NCBI GenBank assembly: GCA_033816765.1
Contig: CM066289.1
Location: forward strand, 2,418,001 to 2,482,000
Direction of reading: 5' to 3'
DNA: 64,000 nt
Origin: Nothopassalora personata
Lineage: Eukaryota > Ascomycota > Dothideomycetes > Mycosphaerellales > Mycosphaerellaceae
In this document: positions 32,100 to 42,874 of the stretch, in pieces
Layout: every line of letters begins with the position of its first letter
How positions within the stretch are numbered: position 1 is the first letter of the stretch
Made by a program: the position numbers and the translations under genes
The notes under the pieces: model-generated
Databases searched by the model: none
Told to the model about the DNA's origin: nothing
What the model saw: the letters and a program-made list of their open reading frames with translations, nothing else

Positions 32100-33114
32100 A
32101 ATTTGTAGTTGACTTCGTCCAGAGCCTGGACAACTTAACAGCGGACTTGTGCAAGAGCCTCTCCTTCCCTGATGTATTCCCGCCAACAGCAGCAGAGCAG
32201 AAATGCAACGAGCTACTCGACAAGGCTGCGGGCACACTCCCAAAGATTCCTCTCATGCGCCGACGTGACCAAGACTTCAGCCATCTGACCAAGGAGCTTT
32301 GCGAGACCCTCGAATTCCCAGCCGAGATGATCGATGCTCTAAGACATCAGAAATGCAAGCAACTCCTCGGGAATGTCCTCCTGGACCTCCCAGTCATCGC
32401 TACACGCAGAGAAGAAGACCTAAGCCACCTCACCGCCGAAATCTGCAAGACCCTCGCCTTCCCAGCCATCTTCCCACCAACTCCAGCACAACAAAAGTGC
32501 GAGTAACCCTTGAAAGGTGTCGTAAACGACCTCCGACTGTCCCCGTCGTCCCTCGCGAAGAAGCTCTAAGCCACCTCACCGCCGAAAAGTGCAAAACCAT
32601 GGCCTTCCTCGCCGCAACGGGCCCGGCCCTGCCGAACTAAAATGTCGCTAACTCCTCCCCAATGTCCTAGCCCGCACGGAAGCAGAAGAAGACCTCTCCC
32701 ACCTCAGAAAATAAATCTGCGAAAACTCTGTATCCCTCATGATCTACCCACCAACGGCCGCGGAGCTGAAGTGTCGTGCAATATTGGGGAACCTGAAGGA
32801 GAAGCGTGATGTGGTCTCGGGGAAACGCACGGCTGTTGAAGATCTTACTCCAGGCGTTTGTAAGGCGTTGGATCATACTCGGCCTGTGGAGCTGCCGAAG
32901 GTGGTGAAGGAGAGGTGTGATGAGTTGCTTGGGTTGAGGCTGCCGATTTGGAGAGGAGGGCGGAGGAGAATTTGAGGCATTTCACCAAGGAGGTGTGTAA
33001 GACGTTGTCGTTTCCGGCTGTGTTGCCACCGATTCAGGCGGAGTTGAAGCGCCGGAAGTTGTTGGGCGAGGAGGGGATTTCTGTGTTCGAGATAGTAGCC
33101 AGTGGCTGCGCTTA
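32100..33114 (+). pseudogene. Decayed tandem-repeat gene, about 48-residue Cys-x17-Cys unit
   Basis: Seven copies of one protein repeat lie head to tail. The core is LSHLTxEICKTLxFPA, then xxPPTxAExKC, then LLxNV and a charged linker often with RREED. The first cysteine codons start at 32150, 32300, 32444, 32590, 32718, 32859 and 32996, so the period is 128-150 nt. Units 1-3 are in one open frame with 17 residues between the two Cys in each; unit 5 keeps 17 and unit 6 has 18. The frame stops after unit 3 (TAA at about 32505). Units 4 and 5 contain stops and shifts, and units 6 and 7 are in other frames, with Arg replacing the second Cys of unit 7. The last frame ends FEIVASGCA then TAG. No start ATG is in frame with unit 1. 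I recognise no family. It could still be expressed as a short three-repeat protein. Confidence 0.7.
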
Positions 33115-33331
33115 GTGAGTTCTCGTCGACTTGATGAGGTTATGTTGTTAGTTGTAGGACACCCACACGGGCTGAAGGATTAACAGTCTTTGCCGTTATT
33201 GATACTCAATGATACAGTCGTTCAGCTGGAATGCCTCTTCGTCGTGACAAGAACTAAACCAAGCCTAGCACATCGTACACCGTTTCGCCAGTTCGCCATT
33301 GCCCTTTGCTGGAACATACAATGGCAACATA

Positions 33332-34907
33332 TCATATCGCTCGCGCTGCCTCTCCACTAATCGTCTCCTCTTCGACCCGCTGCTTACCACGACCGATGCC
33401 GCCTTCGCCGACGCCCATACGCTTGGCAACATACTGTTGAGCGACGACGCCAACGGCAGTAGACAGTACCTCTTCGACCCACTCGGCAACCCACTCCCGT
33501 GGATCTACGCCACCAGACTCAATAATCTCCATGATGGATTCTGGAAGTCCGCCGGCGCTGGCCTCGGCATCAAGCCAGTCTGCCCATCGTTGCGGGAACG
33601 GTTGCGAAAGTCCCTTGAAAGAGAGGGAATGGATAGGGTCGTGCAGATATACAGCAAAGATGATCTGCTCGTCGCTGTCCTCGCCCGGCTTGACAATTGT
33701 TGCATCAGTCTGCTCGGCATGCGAGTCCCCAGCAAAGTACTCCTTGTCGCCGGTGTAGCTGATGGCCTGAATGGCGAGGAAGATGTCGCTACTGCGGACG
33801 GGGTTGGACTCATTGAGCGTTTCCGTCGCTCTCTTTGCAGCTTCCTCAACGCCTCCACGGGAATCAAAGAAGTCATTGGCGTACGATTCGGCACTGACGC
33901 GCACCAACCTCGTGCCTTCCTTCACACCGGGAACAGCTCCGATTGAACGCTTCGCACCTTCGTCTCGCCACCATGGGCCATCGGTCCACGTGCTACCTCC
34001 ACTGAGAACGCCACCTCTGTAGCCTTGCGCTTCACTGGGGCTGCGATTGCGGGACTCGGAGCCTCGCTGTATGACCAGCAAATCGCCACCCTCAACTTGT
34101 GACATGATGCGGCTGAAGGTGGAATAGATGAGCGGATCGAGAGATGGGTAGTTCTGGATGTCGTGAGTAGTGTGGATCTGCAGGCGTTCATGAGCAGATA
34201 TGGGAGGAGCAATGTGTGATATGAGAGATGTGAATGTCGGTAGTGCCCGCGATCGAAGATCGGTACCTGTGCGGGCAGATTGTCAGTGAAAGGCCACGGT
34301 TATGGGTTGCACAATGTGGCATACCGAACGACTGCAAGTTCTGGTACTGTCCTCTGACCTGGTCTGCCCACTTCTGAGCCTCCTCGTTCCCGCTGATCTC
34401 CTTGGCCAACGTCTCTGCCTGCTTCACCGCCGCGGATGCAGCACTGAATAAGCTGGCACCCCATCCCCAACCACCACTCGCCTTCGGCTGCTGTGGTGCG
34501 GGGGCGAGACTCTCTTGCGCTGGCGTCTGTGCCTGGTGGTAGCTCCTGTTTCCCTCTGCACTGCTCCGTGTCTGCGCCGCATTCGCTCTCGCCCGCTCTT
34601 CGCTGCTATTCCGTTGACTGCTGTTGACTGAGGTGCTCGCCGGGGTGTACTCAGCGGGCCTCTTAGGACTCTTGTTGGTCGCGCTGGTCGTGCTTGAGTT
34701 TATTCGTGGCGTGCCGGGTCGTGATCCTGCGGCAGGCCTGGCTGCGAGCTGTTTTTCGATTTCTGCCAGGGCGTCCTCCTCATCGTTGGTCGTGCTGGCT
34801 GCCGGCGTGTTCTTCGCGGTCGACTTGGCAGTCGACGAAGCTGTTTGTTGCTCCTCGCTGCCGAGCTGGTCCAGGTCCGCAAGCAGGTCGTCCGCCTTGC
34901 GGGCCAT
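33332..34907 (-). CDS. MTC1: Maintenance of telomere capping protein 1 family (DUF5427)
   Basis: There are two exons, 34907-34325 and 34266-33332, with a 58-nt intron (GTATGC donor, CACTGAC branch, GCACAG acceptor), giving about 505 residues; yeast Mtc1 is 478. The N-terminus MARKADDLLADLDQLGSEEQ and the central GWGWGASLFSAASAAVKQAE are family signatures. After the intron the frame gives LPTFTSLISHIAPPISAHER, then HTTHDIQNYPSLDPLIYSTF, then MSQVEGGDLLVIQRGSE, again family hallmarks. The middle (about 40-150) is Ser/Thr/Ala-rich and disordered. In yeast the gene was found by genetic interaction with the telomere-capping mutant cdc13-1, and the protein is found in the cytoplasm and in COPI-coated vesicles, so a vesicle-coat role may be more direct than a telomeric one. 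Identification is by family motifs and is confident; the cellular role here is only by analogy. Confidence 0.92.
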
Positions 34908-36658
34908 GGCGTCTGAGGGCTTGCGGCGAGTCAGACTGAGGTTCTTGTTGGTCGATTATGAGGACTTTGCTTGTGATCAGCGATGAGGGAAATGGTTAGA
35001 GTATGTTTGCGGTGTTTGTGGTCGTTGTGTTGTGTTGCTACTCCAGATGCAGGGCCAGGGAGCTCTGACCGCATGATGCCGAGAGCACACTGCACCCACG
35101 CCTCCCTCCACATCGCGCTCTCCTCCCTCGTTTGGTCGGAGATGAAACTCGCTGATGTCCTTTGACGACAAGGTCATCAACGGGAATGGGCGGTCGACAT
35201 ACTCCGGCTCACCCGACCGACCATATACAAGGAACTTTTCGCAGCAACAGAAGACACGGAACGAGCTCGGCAAGGTAGTTTTTCTTGGATCGGACGCCAC
35301 GCGTGCAAAGAAATAGTCCGGGTATCATGCACCTTCTGAGAGCACATCCCGACGTGAGTTTCCTGCTGGCAGCGATAGAGGCTGTGCTATGCCATGTATC
35401 TCAATTTGCTTCTCGACAATCAAAACCAAAATTGAGGCAAAAGGCTTGAGATCTCGTCCGAGAAATGAGGTACGATCACACCAAAACGAGGGTTCCGTGC
35501 TTCGGACGACTTTACAACGGACAATCATCTGGCATACAGTCTGAACAGATGCAAGCACAATAGATCTCTTTCACGACATAGTCATCACAAATTTGCCGCT
35601 GCCCTCAGACCATCTGTCACTTCGCGGCACGACAGCTTTTGCATTGAACAGGCTAGGAGGATACCGTGTAGCGACATGCGGTGTATGGTCTGGTGATTGG
35701 ATTTGACCACAGTCTCGTCGTCGACCGTGTCGACCGTACTGCTCTCTTTGCCTGAAGTCCTCTTCCCAATCTATCGCAGGCCCTGTAAATGTGCGGCGGA
35801 TTATCCAGTGAAGCAACAACATTCTCGAAGGTGGGAGGCTTACCGATCGCAAGCAACTGGTGTCTCGCAACCGCACGACCGGGGCATCATGGATGGGCCA
35901 CCGTGGACATCCAGAGCAATGGCCAGCACAGCGGTTTTGGCATCCGACTTTGATCCTTAGGCCACTGTCTCTCAATTCTTGACGCATCTTGGTTTCCAGC
36001 TATCGCCAATCCGCCGAGCATTCGCGTTGTCCGTAGGGGATGGAAACGTCATGGCATAGGTGGTTCTTTGCTCATACTGCGCCGAAAGTCGCATGAAAAT
36101 CGGCCCTCACTTTGATCGCGATGCATCTCTATTTCTGCATACCGGTCCTCCGGAGGCATGGGGCTCGTTGTGGCTCGCAAATAGTGCATGTCGTATCGTC
36201 GAGGAAGGATATCCAAGGAGGAGGCTTGTCGCGACACTGAGTCCTGAGGCCGGTCTTCGAAATGATGCTCAACGTGTCAAAACCATACCTTGAAAGGAAA
36301 CGTACGAATGATTGAGACCCATCAACTCCTTGGCATTCAACTACTTCTTTTCGCGGCGATGTTTCTCTCGCTTTGGAGCAATCGGATCTCGACCCGTTAG
36401 CGCGCGGCAAGATGCATTTTGTCGAGGCAGGTCATGTCAGCCGGGTAAAGACAGGCGCTTTAGCTCTTGTGCTCTAACGATATGTTCTATCACTGACTCG
36501 TGCGTGCCTTTTCATCCTCACTTCGACCAAACTCTGTGAATGACAACGGCGCTTCGTGGACTCGTCGCAGCGTTTCGATGACCGCCATTTCGTTGACAGC
36601 CACCATTCCCAAAAGCAGCGACGCACGACCATAATATACACTACAACGAGCGCCCAGG
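34908..36658. other. Intergenic, no supported gene
   Basis: About 1.75 kb. Several frames of 60-140 codons on both strands were read, but none shows a family motif or a convincing intron. It begins the gene-poor zone that runs to 42.8 kb. Confidence 0.45.
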
Positions 36659-37005
36659 ATGTGCGTCTCCAACATGATTACTTGGAACCGATGCGGCCAT
36701 TTTGTGGTCCGACATGAAGTGAGTCTCGACCTTAGCTTCGCCAGGCGCGGCAGAACACTGATCCAATCGATCGCCAGATGTGCGAGGAAGCTTTGGACAG
36801 AGAGCCCCACTCCTATTGTACTGCGGCACATGAGCCGGTTGCTACAGATGTTCACGCAGACCATGGCGTTTGTCCCGACGAAGACAAACATCCTCCTATG
36901 CCAGGAAAGACACGCACCTCAGCCTGGAGCAATAGACTCGGTGTGACCAGGACGTCAGGAGCAGGCAATAATTGGTATCGGGATCAACGGCAGGGCCAGA
37001 CTTGA
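36659..37005 (+). CDS. Small Cys/His-rich protein (MCV...CGH family)
   Basis: Two exons, 36659-36718 and 36778-37005, predict 95 residues. The 59-nt intron has a perfect GTGAGT donor and a GATCGCCAG acceptor and joins phase 0. The first exon, MCVSNMITWNRCGHFVVRHE, resembles the start of a common family of short ascomycete proteins that begin MCxxxxxxWxxCGH and have further Cys/His residues spaced for metal binding. Exon 2 supplies MCEEALDREPHSYC and HADHGVCPDEDKHPP, then a polar tail. From memory, relatives are unnamed hypotheticals of 80-200 residues. Zn binding is inferred from the Cys/His spacing. It is the only apparently intact gene between 35 and 42.8 kb. Without the intron the first frame continues to 36946 with a less plausible sequence. 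Confidence 0.55.
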
Positions 37006-39139
37006 GTCGATTGACGATTCCTTGGAGTTCGTGCTCAGGATGTGTTGGCGGCCGTTCGTGCAGATTGGCAGCACGAAGGGGCCCCGGTTGGAACGACAAT
37101 CAAGCAAGTGATTGCAGAGCAGTGCGAAAGTGCGTGAACGCACATTGGGGGTAAAGTAGGTGCTTCGCATGTAGTGCCTACGAGCGCTCAATATCCATTT
37201 CGAGCTGCTATGACGCGGCGCAGCGGCAGCCTTAATGGTCGGCGGACGTGACACGGGTTTCAAATACCTGTTTGGCGATCAATCGTAGCCTTTCTCCGCG
37301 CGTGCAGGCACTTGAGAGTGTGCGACATGAATCCTGCCCGGGCAGTGCTTGTCGTGTACCCACTATCGTAGTCGTGCCGTCGCTTGCCGACGGCCGTTTG
37401 CTCGTCCTTGTCGCTCATGTACGCACGCCAATTGAGAAACCCTCGGAAATTGCTAGGTGTGCGAACGACTCGATCAAACGCATGAGAACCACGCCCCTGC
37501 AACAACTATCGGTTGTTGCACGGTCGATCGAAGGTATTGAAACATCCTCAGACGTCAAGTTCGAGTCAATGCTGTTCACACGAAAAATTTGCTCAAGCTC
37601 ACGACTCTGCCTATCACAGCGGCACCTAGTATCGTCCAGATCTGCGACCAATGCTGTCTTGAGTGGCTTCACAATGCTCAGATCCAGACGGCAATCGACC
37701 AATCCTGCAAGAGTGTGCACAGACACGAGACCTGACAGGGTCAAATGTCTGTGCCTACCGTTAATAATCCATTGCTGTGACTTGACTCGTCACTCGTCGC
37801 GAGCAGTGGGTCATCGATAGACGCATCACAATGCTTACAGCGCGCGCAATACAGGATCTGTCACGCCTATGGCCGAGTGAGTGCCGTCTGCGCGGTCCGG
37901 ACCGTGACTTGTTTAGCAGGACTCGCAGCCGACCTAACTCGAGAAAGTACTTTCCTGAATTCGAGACGTCTACAGGCTCGGCGAGGACATCCTGCCCCCA
38001 GCGTCTGCCTGCGCGGACAGGCAGGATCATATACCTGTATCAGGTCAAAGAGAAGTAGGTGTGCATCATTGCTTTCGTCCGGGCCGAGTTGTGTGAAGAA
38101 TTGATCCTGCGTGACGGTCCTTGGTCTATTCGATCGTCTCTCAGCGTCTGACATCTGTATAGTTGGCGCCGTTCATTGGACGTTGTGGCGAACGAAATGT
38201 AGTCTCAAGCAATATCATCAAAGGATATTTATACTAACAACCAGCCTCGCCATGCGGTGCCATGCGTTGTTCCGTATGGATCTGAAACAGAGATTCTCAA
38301 CTTGACGGGAAGTTTCAAGTTTGAGATGAGGCCTCCAAGATATAGTATTGCTGGTCAGTAGCATTCGAATAGGACGCGTGATCACGTCGGCGAATCACGA
38401 TTCATTTTACGTACGTTGCGCCATCATAGCATATTCGCTGATAGATTGGGACAACTCACTTCCTCTAAAGCTGCATCTGCCCGACTTTTTGAACTGTACC
38501 GCCGAACCCTGACCCTATCCCCTAACCCTTACCTTACCCTACGTAACCCTAATCCCCTCACCATTCACGCGGAGGTATTGTACGCAACAGTAAAGCGAGC
38601 TTTAGAAAGTAGGCGGCCTCAGGCCGAAGCCTGTACTGTGAGATTGTAATGTCCCTACTGTATACTCTTGGACGTCTATCCAGATCGGCGGGTCGCTTAT
38701 CTTGCATTCGCTGAACAGGCAGACCCCAGTCTATCCGACATCCAGGGCCTCAACACAGTGTTGAGCGCTATGTCGAATGCAGATGAACTGCATTAGCTGG
38801 TCTTGGTCCACTGAAAAGTTGATGGACCGTCCGAAAGAGTGCACTTCATCAAGCATAACGACTGTGACGAAGATGACATTTGATGTCGAAGGATAGCTTG
38901 CGGAACCGCAAGGTGACACTGTGTCTTTATAAAGAGCTTCATCGTCTCATGAGACTACTCATACTCAGCTTTAGGACTGGTAGTGACCCTGTGGAAAGCG
39001 TGGGAGCGATGAAACGCAAGTGAAGACGTACTAGCTAACGCTCGGATGTTTCACGTCCCATTAACAATCCAACAAGAGACTTACTCCAAAGCTTAGCTGC
39101 ATCTTCATATCACCCTGCCAAGCGCCATTACTTGTGTGG
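37006..39139. other. Intergenic, no supported gene
   Basis: About 2.1 kb with many short frames on both strands and no recognised motif. A degenerate telomere-like tract at 38505-38556 is listed separately. Confidence 0.45.
38505..38556. repeat. Degenerate interstitial telomere-like repeat (CCCTAA)n
   Basis: About 52 bases made of imperfect CCCTAA units (ACCCTGACCCTATCCCC, then TAACCCTTACCTTACCCTA, then GTAACCCTAATCCCC). CCCTAA/TTAGGG is the usual telomere repeat of filamentous ascomycetes. The units are diverged, so this is an old internal tract and not a chromosome end. Confidence 0.7.
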
Positions 39140-40665
39140 AATCTTCTAGGCCATTGAGTCGTAGAAGGCTTCCATTGGGGTCCACTACGACTCGACCAAC
39201 TTCACAGAGCTGACCGCCGATAGTCAAGGATATCCCCGTGAGGTCACCAGGCGCACCCGCAATGGTGACGTTACCCAGACCCGCTGCGGTGCGGCAATTG
39301 CCTTGAATATGAGACGTCAGGGTGTTGTTCTCATGCTTGAAGTCAACCAGCTTCCTCTTAAGTAACTTGTAGTTTTGCCCCAGTCAGCGAAGGCTAATTT
39401 GCCTACGGTTAAAGGCCGTCTACCAGGGAAGACTGACAAGACTGTGAGAGAGCATGGTAGGTGGCATTGGAGATTTGGAGGCCGTACCGATTGTGGAGCT
39501 CATGCTTTGTAGTGTTGGACCGATCGTTATGAGTCGCATTGGGAGCAATTGCGTTCTTTAGCAGGGAATGACCAGCTTGGACTTGGTTGACGACATACGG
39601 CGGAAAGCTCAGATTGCGCACGCCTGGAGTCGTTTCATGGGATCAGAGTCGTTGTCGACAGCATCGAGGCCCCAACCGCTGAACCAGATGTAGCAGATGC
39701 CGCCTGAGTGGTGTGGCTGATGCCGAACCACAGGAATTGTCGTCCAAGCGCCCGTCGCCACAAGAGCCGACACGATGCTTCACTTAGATCGATCCAGACT
39801 CCATCGAAGTGTACATCTCCATGCCAGGTCTTTACTTCGTTGGTCCACCAACCTTGCGCTTTTGGCAACAGTCAATCAGCCCAGGATGAGAATCCGGGCC
39901 ATTTGTTACTGTAGTAAACGTTGCCAGTACTTGTATCGCGGATAGAGATCGCAAGGTCCGCTCCGCGCTGTCACGGCGCGCAAGCGTTGCTTTCGTTGTC
40001 AGGATGTTGGGCATTAATGGTGCTGTCAATTAGAAGGATCTAGGACTGTCCGTTGGCGTGCAGTTCAGCATTCCATTCGCGCATACCGGACGCAGGAAAC
40101 GTGTTGTTGTCGCTGATGAACTGCTAATAGAGGTCGTAGACGTAGAGTCGTTCCACAAGCACTCAAGCGGGATACTGGCATCTCTGTAGCCCTATGCCAC
40201 GTCACGCATGAGTGATGTGTTTTCGTATCCAAGTCTAGAGAGTGTCCTACTTGATGGATTATGACGTATGCAGCATGTGCGGGCTTAGTCAGCCCAAACC
40301 AGTAGCTTGATATTCCTTCTTCCTTTCCTACACAATACCTCAATACATCAGTTATGCTTCATGTGTCCTGATCATGGTGTCACTGCGAAGCAGCCATTCT
40401 CGGCCATGTGCATTACGGGCACAAACTCCGTGCGCAGTCGTTCTGCCGCTGGTATTGCACCTGGTCTCTTGGTAGAGCGGAAAGGCGCCGTATACATTAC
40501 CGTCCACAGGGTTGCCAGCGTCGACAACGTAAAAAGTCTGCGTGTGGCTGTGGCCCATACGGAAGTCGTGGATATTCTCCGCGAGACCATAGACGTTGAA
40601 TTGGTAGCAGGTTCGATAAACAGCTCTATGTACCTTCCGATACATTGCGTTGAACGACAGCACAA
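39140..40665 (-). pseudogene. GH31 alpha-glucosidase pseudogene
   Basis: Minus-strand translation follows a secreted GH31 alpha-glucosidase in order. N-terminal beta-sandwich (40663-40352): VYGLAENIHDFRMG, DAGNPVDGNVYGA, HGVCARNAHGREWLL. Catalytic barrel (about 40180-39650) in one frame with several stops: QFISDNNTFPASGMREWNAE, LLIDSTINAQHPDNESNA, SNKWPGFSSWAD, then WWTNEVKTWHGDVHFDGVW followed by IDLSE, which holds the catalytic nucleophile Asp. A block before the second barrel half (39621-39409): LSFPPYVVNQVQAGHSLLKN, ELHNRYGLQISNATYHAL. Then a jump to a C-terminal sandwich (about 39360-39140): LGNVTIAGAPGDLTGISL. Roughly 250-300 residues of the barrel between the last two are missing, a large internal deletion. 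Several stops (TAG in LYxQF and GQSxILL, TGA in CAPxQRG) fit single base changes. No active enzyme can be made. Confidence 0.85.
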
Positions 40666-42874
40666 GTTCGCGTTCGCTTCATCAGAAAGGAGGTGAGGTC
40701 CTGCGCCAGATCAATGGCGTGATCTCAAGCCAAGAAGCGTGGCGAACAGTACGCGGAGGACTAGCCAAGGCAACGAATGCGGGTACGCTGCAGAACGCCA
40801 GTGAAATGCCACGCGGGAAGCCAATACTGCCGAAGGAAGGAGGATGTCTGTTGTCATCTTCTTGAAACCTTCGAAATGGATGGTCAGTTGACCAGAGGAT
40901 GATGCACACCGCATGCGCGTCTTCGCATTGCATGCTGCAATGTCGATCAGTGCTCATCTGAGACGGAGAGACAGGATGAACGAACCCTAGCTGCAACGCT
41001 GGATCTGGCGTGCATCCCGGAACCAAGAATGTTGGATCAACTGTTATGTCGACATAAAGCCGCGATATCTCCGTACCTGGTACACCGGATATTGTGTTGC
41101 TCCGTAGCGTTGTGATGATCCAAGTTCGAGGTAAGCTCCAGGGTGATGACGACCGAGGTTGGTGTTGCTACCGATGCGACAACGAGTGTAAAGCCTAGAC
41201 CCTGGTTGATGGCTGTAGCGATGGAACGAGCGTTTTACATCATACCCTTATGGTTGGAAATATTGACCCCAGGAGCCTTGTTGGCGGACCCGAAGTCGTT
41301 ATTGGAGATGGGAACTCCTACCGCCGCTGGAGTAACCGGAGTCTGGGAATGTGGTCCACCTGGTGGATACATCTGGTTGTGATCGGTACTTCGAATGTCG
41401 GTCGCAGGCGTATCCGACAAGAACCGTCTTTTCTTGGACAGCATGGCCACGCTGTGCTCGTGCTGCGCATGGATCAATTGCGTGCTTGTGGTATAGGCAG
41501 CGGCAGACCGAATATCTTTCGACAATTTGAAGGCACATATTGTTGCTGTCAGTAGAAGCAGATTGAAGTAGAGCTTATAAATGCGCCACCCACGCTCGAG
41601 ACGTGCAAGAAGAATCAAGAACTTGAAGCAAAGCCTAATATGCAAACAAGTGAGGTGAGGTTGAGGATTGGCGGCAGATATCTCCGGTAAGTGGCAACCT
41701 TGTTTTATATTGACCAAGAAGTCGCAGAAATGAGTGAACAAGGGGCCACTGTAGGTCAGAAGACCATACGAGCATAGGGTCCACAGACAGCCATACCGCT
41801 TTAGCAGACCTCGCAGACCTGACATGCGATAGGATGAGACGCATTTGCTCGCCTGGCCTGGTGCAATTGAAGTGGACCCATCCGAGCCGGACTGCAGACG
41901 CGATGAAGTCGGACTCGGTCTGAGCTGTGGTGCAAAAGGAAGCGTGATTGTCCCAGGCTAGGCTCTCGCATCTGTGAGAGGCTGAATAGCAGTAGCATCA
42001 GGCTGAAGACGAGCAGGGGATGGTCGCTATGGCCGTGACCTTTGCGCCCAAAGTTCGCAGCAACGTAGATGCAGTGCTGAATTATCCGAGCGCGCACAGG
42101 ACGTAATCAACAGCGGGTCGATGGGAGTGAAAGGGGCAACCCGCCGCGGTCGCTTCTGCGGCTAACCTGATGCACGATTCCCGGGAGCTGTGGAAGGCGT
42201 GGCTGTGGTCGACCAGGTCAGCAATTAGTCTGCGAAGGGCCAGTCCATAGAATGAGAAGAGCGGTGGGCAATTGCTACTTTCTGAATGGGCCACGACGTT
42301 TGGTAACAAGGAGAAGGATGGCGCGTGGATGGGGGTAACGCACAGATTCCTCGAAGGGGCCGGCAGTAAATTCTTAATCAAATTTTCACTGGCACCGACC
42401 ACGGCCCACGTTGTTCTTCAAAGCGACATAGACTGCTCTGCCAATGACGCAATTCCTTCACCTTCAGGCTGCGCATCAGCAGAGCGGTCTGTCTTAGGAT
42501 CGGCTGACCCGGCACACGAGCAGAAAACCACGTCACAGGGACGCGCATGACTCTTCATATGATATACGAATCGCTCACATCAACCAGTCCGGCATATATT
42601 TGCCATGTACGCCCATTGTGACCCAGTATGATAGGTTCGGACTCGAAGTGGCCATCAATCGAAAATGAGCCTTCAAGAACGTACTCGCACCCCCATGCTT
42701 ACTTCGCAGCTGTCATCCTTAACGAAACTGCGTAAAGGTATGCGTAAGCAGGCTGCCACTAACTACCCTGGTAGGGCATGCCTTCGAAGAGCTCGGACTG
42801 GCCGTGCGACCTTCATCTGCTGCAGCCATAGGACTTTACATCCGCAGCCTCCAGCCTACCGATCGCATATGACT
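40666..42874. other. Gene-poor interval upstream of the GH31 pseudogene
   Basis: The 5' part (to about 41150, minus strand) may hold the GH31 N-terminus in yet other frames (for example LYVDITVDPTFLVPGC), but this is weak. The minus-strand frame 41235-41825 is listed separately. The remainder to 42874 shows no recognised gene. Confidence 0.4.
41235..41825 (-). CDS. Doubtful hypothetical membrane protein or remnant
   Basis: A frame of 196 codons with hydrophobic stretches near its start (LCSYGLLTYSGPLFTHFCDF) and middle (YKLYFNLLLLTATICAF) and a low-complexity polar tail (PPGGPHSQTPVTPAAVGVP, then SNNDFGSANKAPG). A preceding frame (42097-41801) adds another hydrophobic run, LLVFSLMLLLFSLSQ. 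The layout faintly resembles fungal MARVEL-type four-helix proteins, whose tails are often like this, but the conserved helix motifs are not clear. It may be a decayed copy or a chance frame. Confidence 0.25.
   Translation of the reverse strand: MSGLRGLLKRYGCLWTLCSYGLLTYSGPLFTHFCDFLVNIKQGCHLPEISAANPQPHLTCLHIRLCFKFLILLARLERGWRIYKLYFNLLLLTATICAFKLSKDIRSAAAYTTSTQLIHAQHEHSVAMLSKKRRFLSDTPATDIRSTDHNQMYPPGGPHSQTPVTPAAVGVPISNNDFGSANKAPGVNISNHKGMM

Noticed and set aside
33116..33331. Possible further tandem-repeat unit after unit 7
   Set aside because: No LSHLT or C-x17-C pattern continues beyond the TAG after FEIVASGCA.
35571..37820. Long alternative frames on the minus strand (up to 138 codons)
   Set aside because: No family motif, no consistent codon preference and no convincing introns; only the two-exon gene at 36659-37005 was kept.
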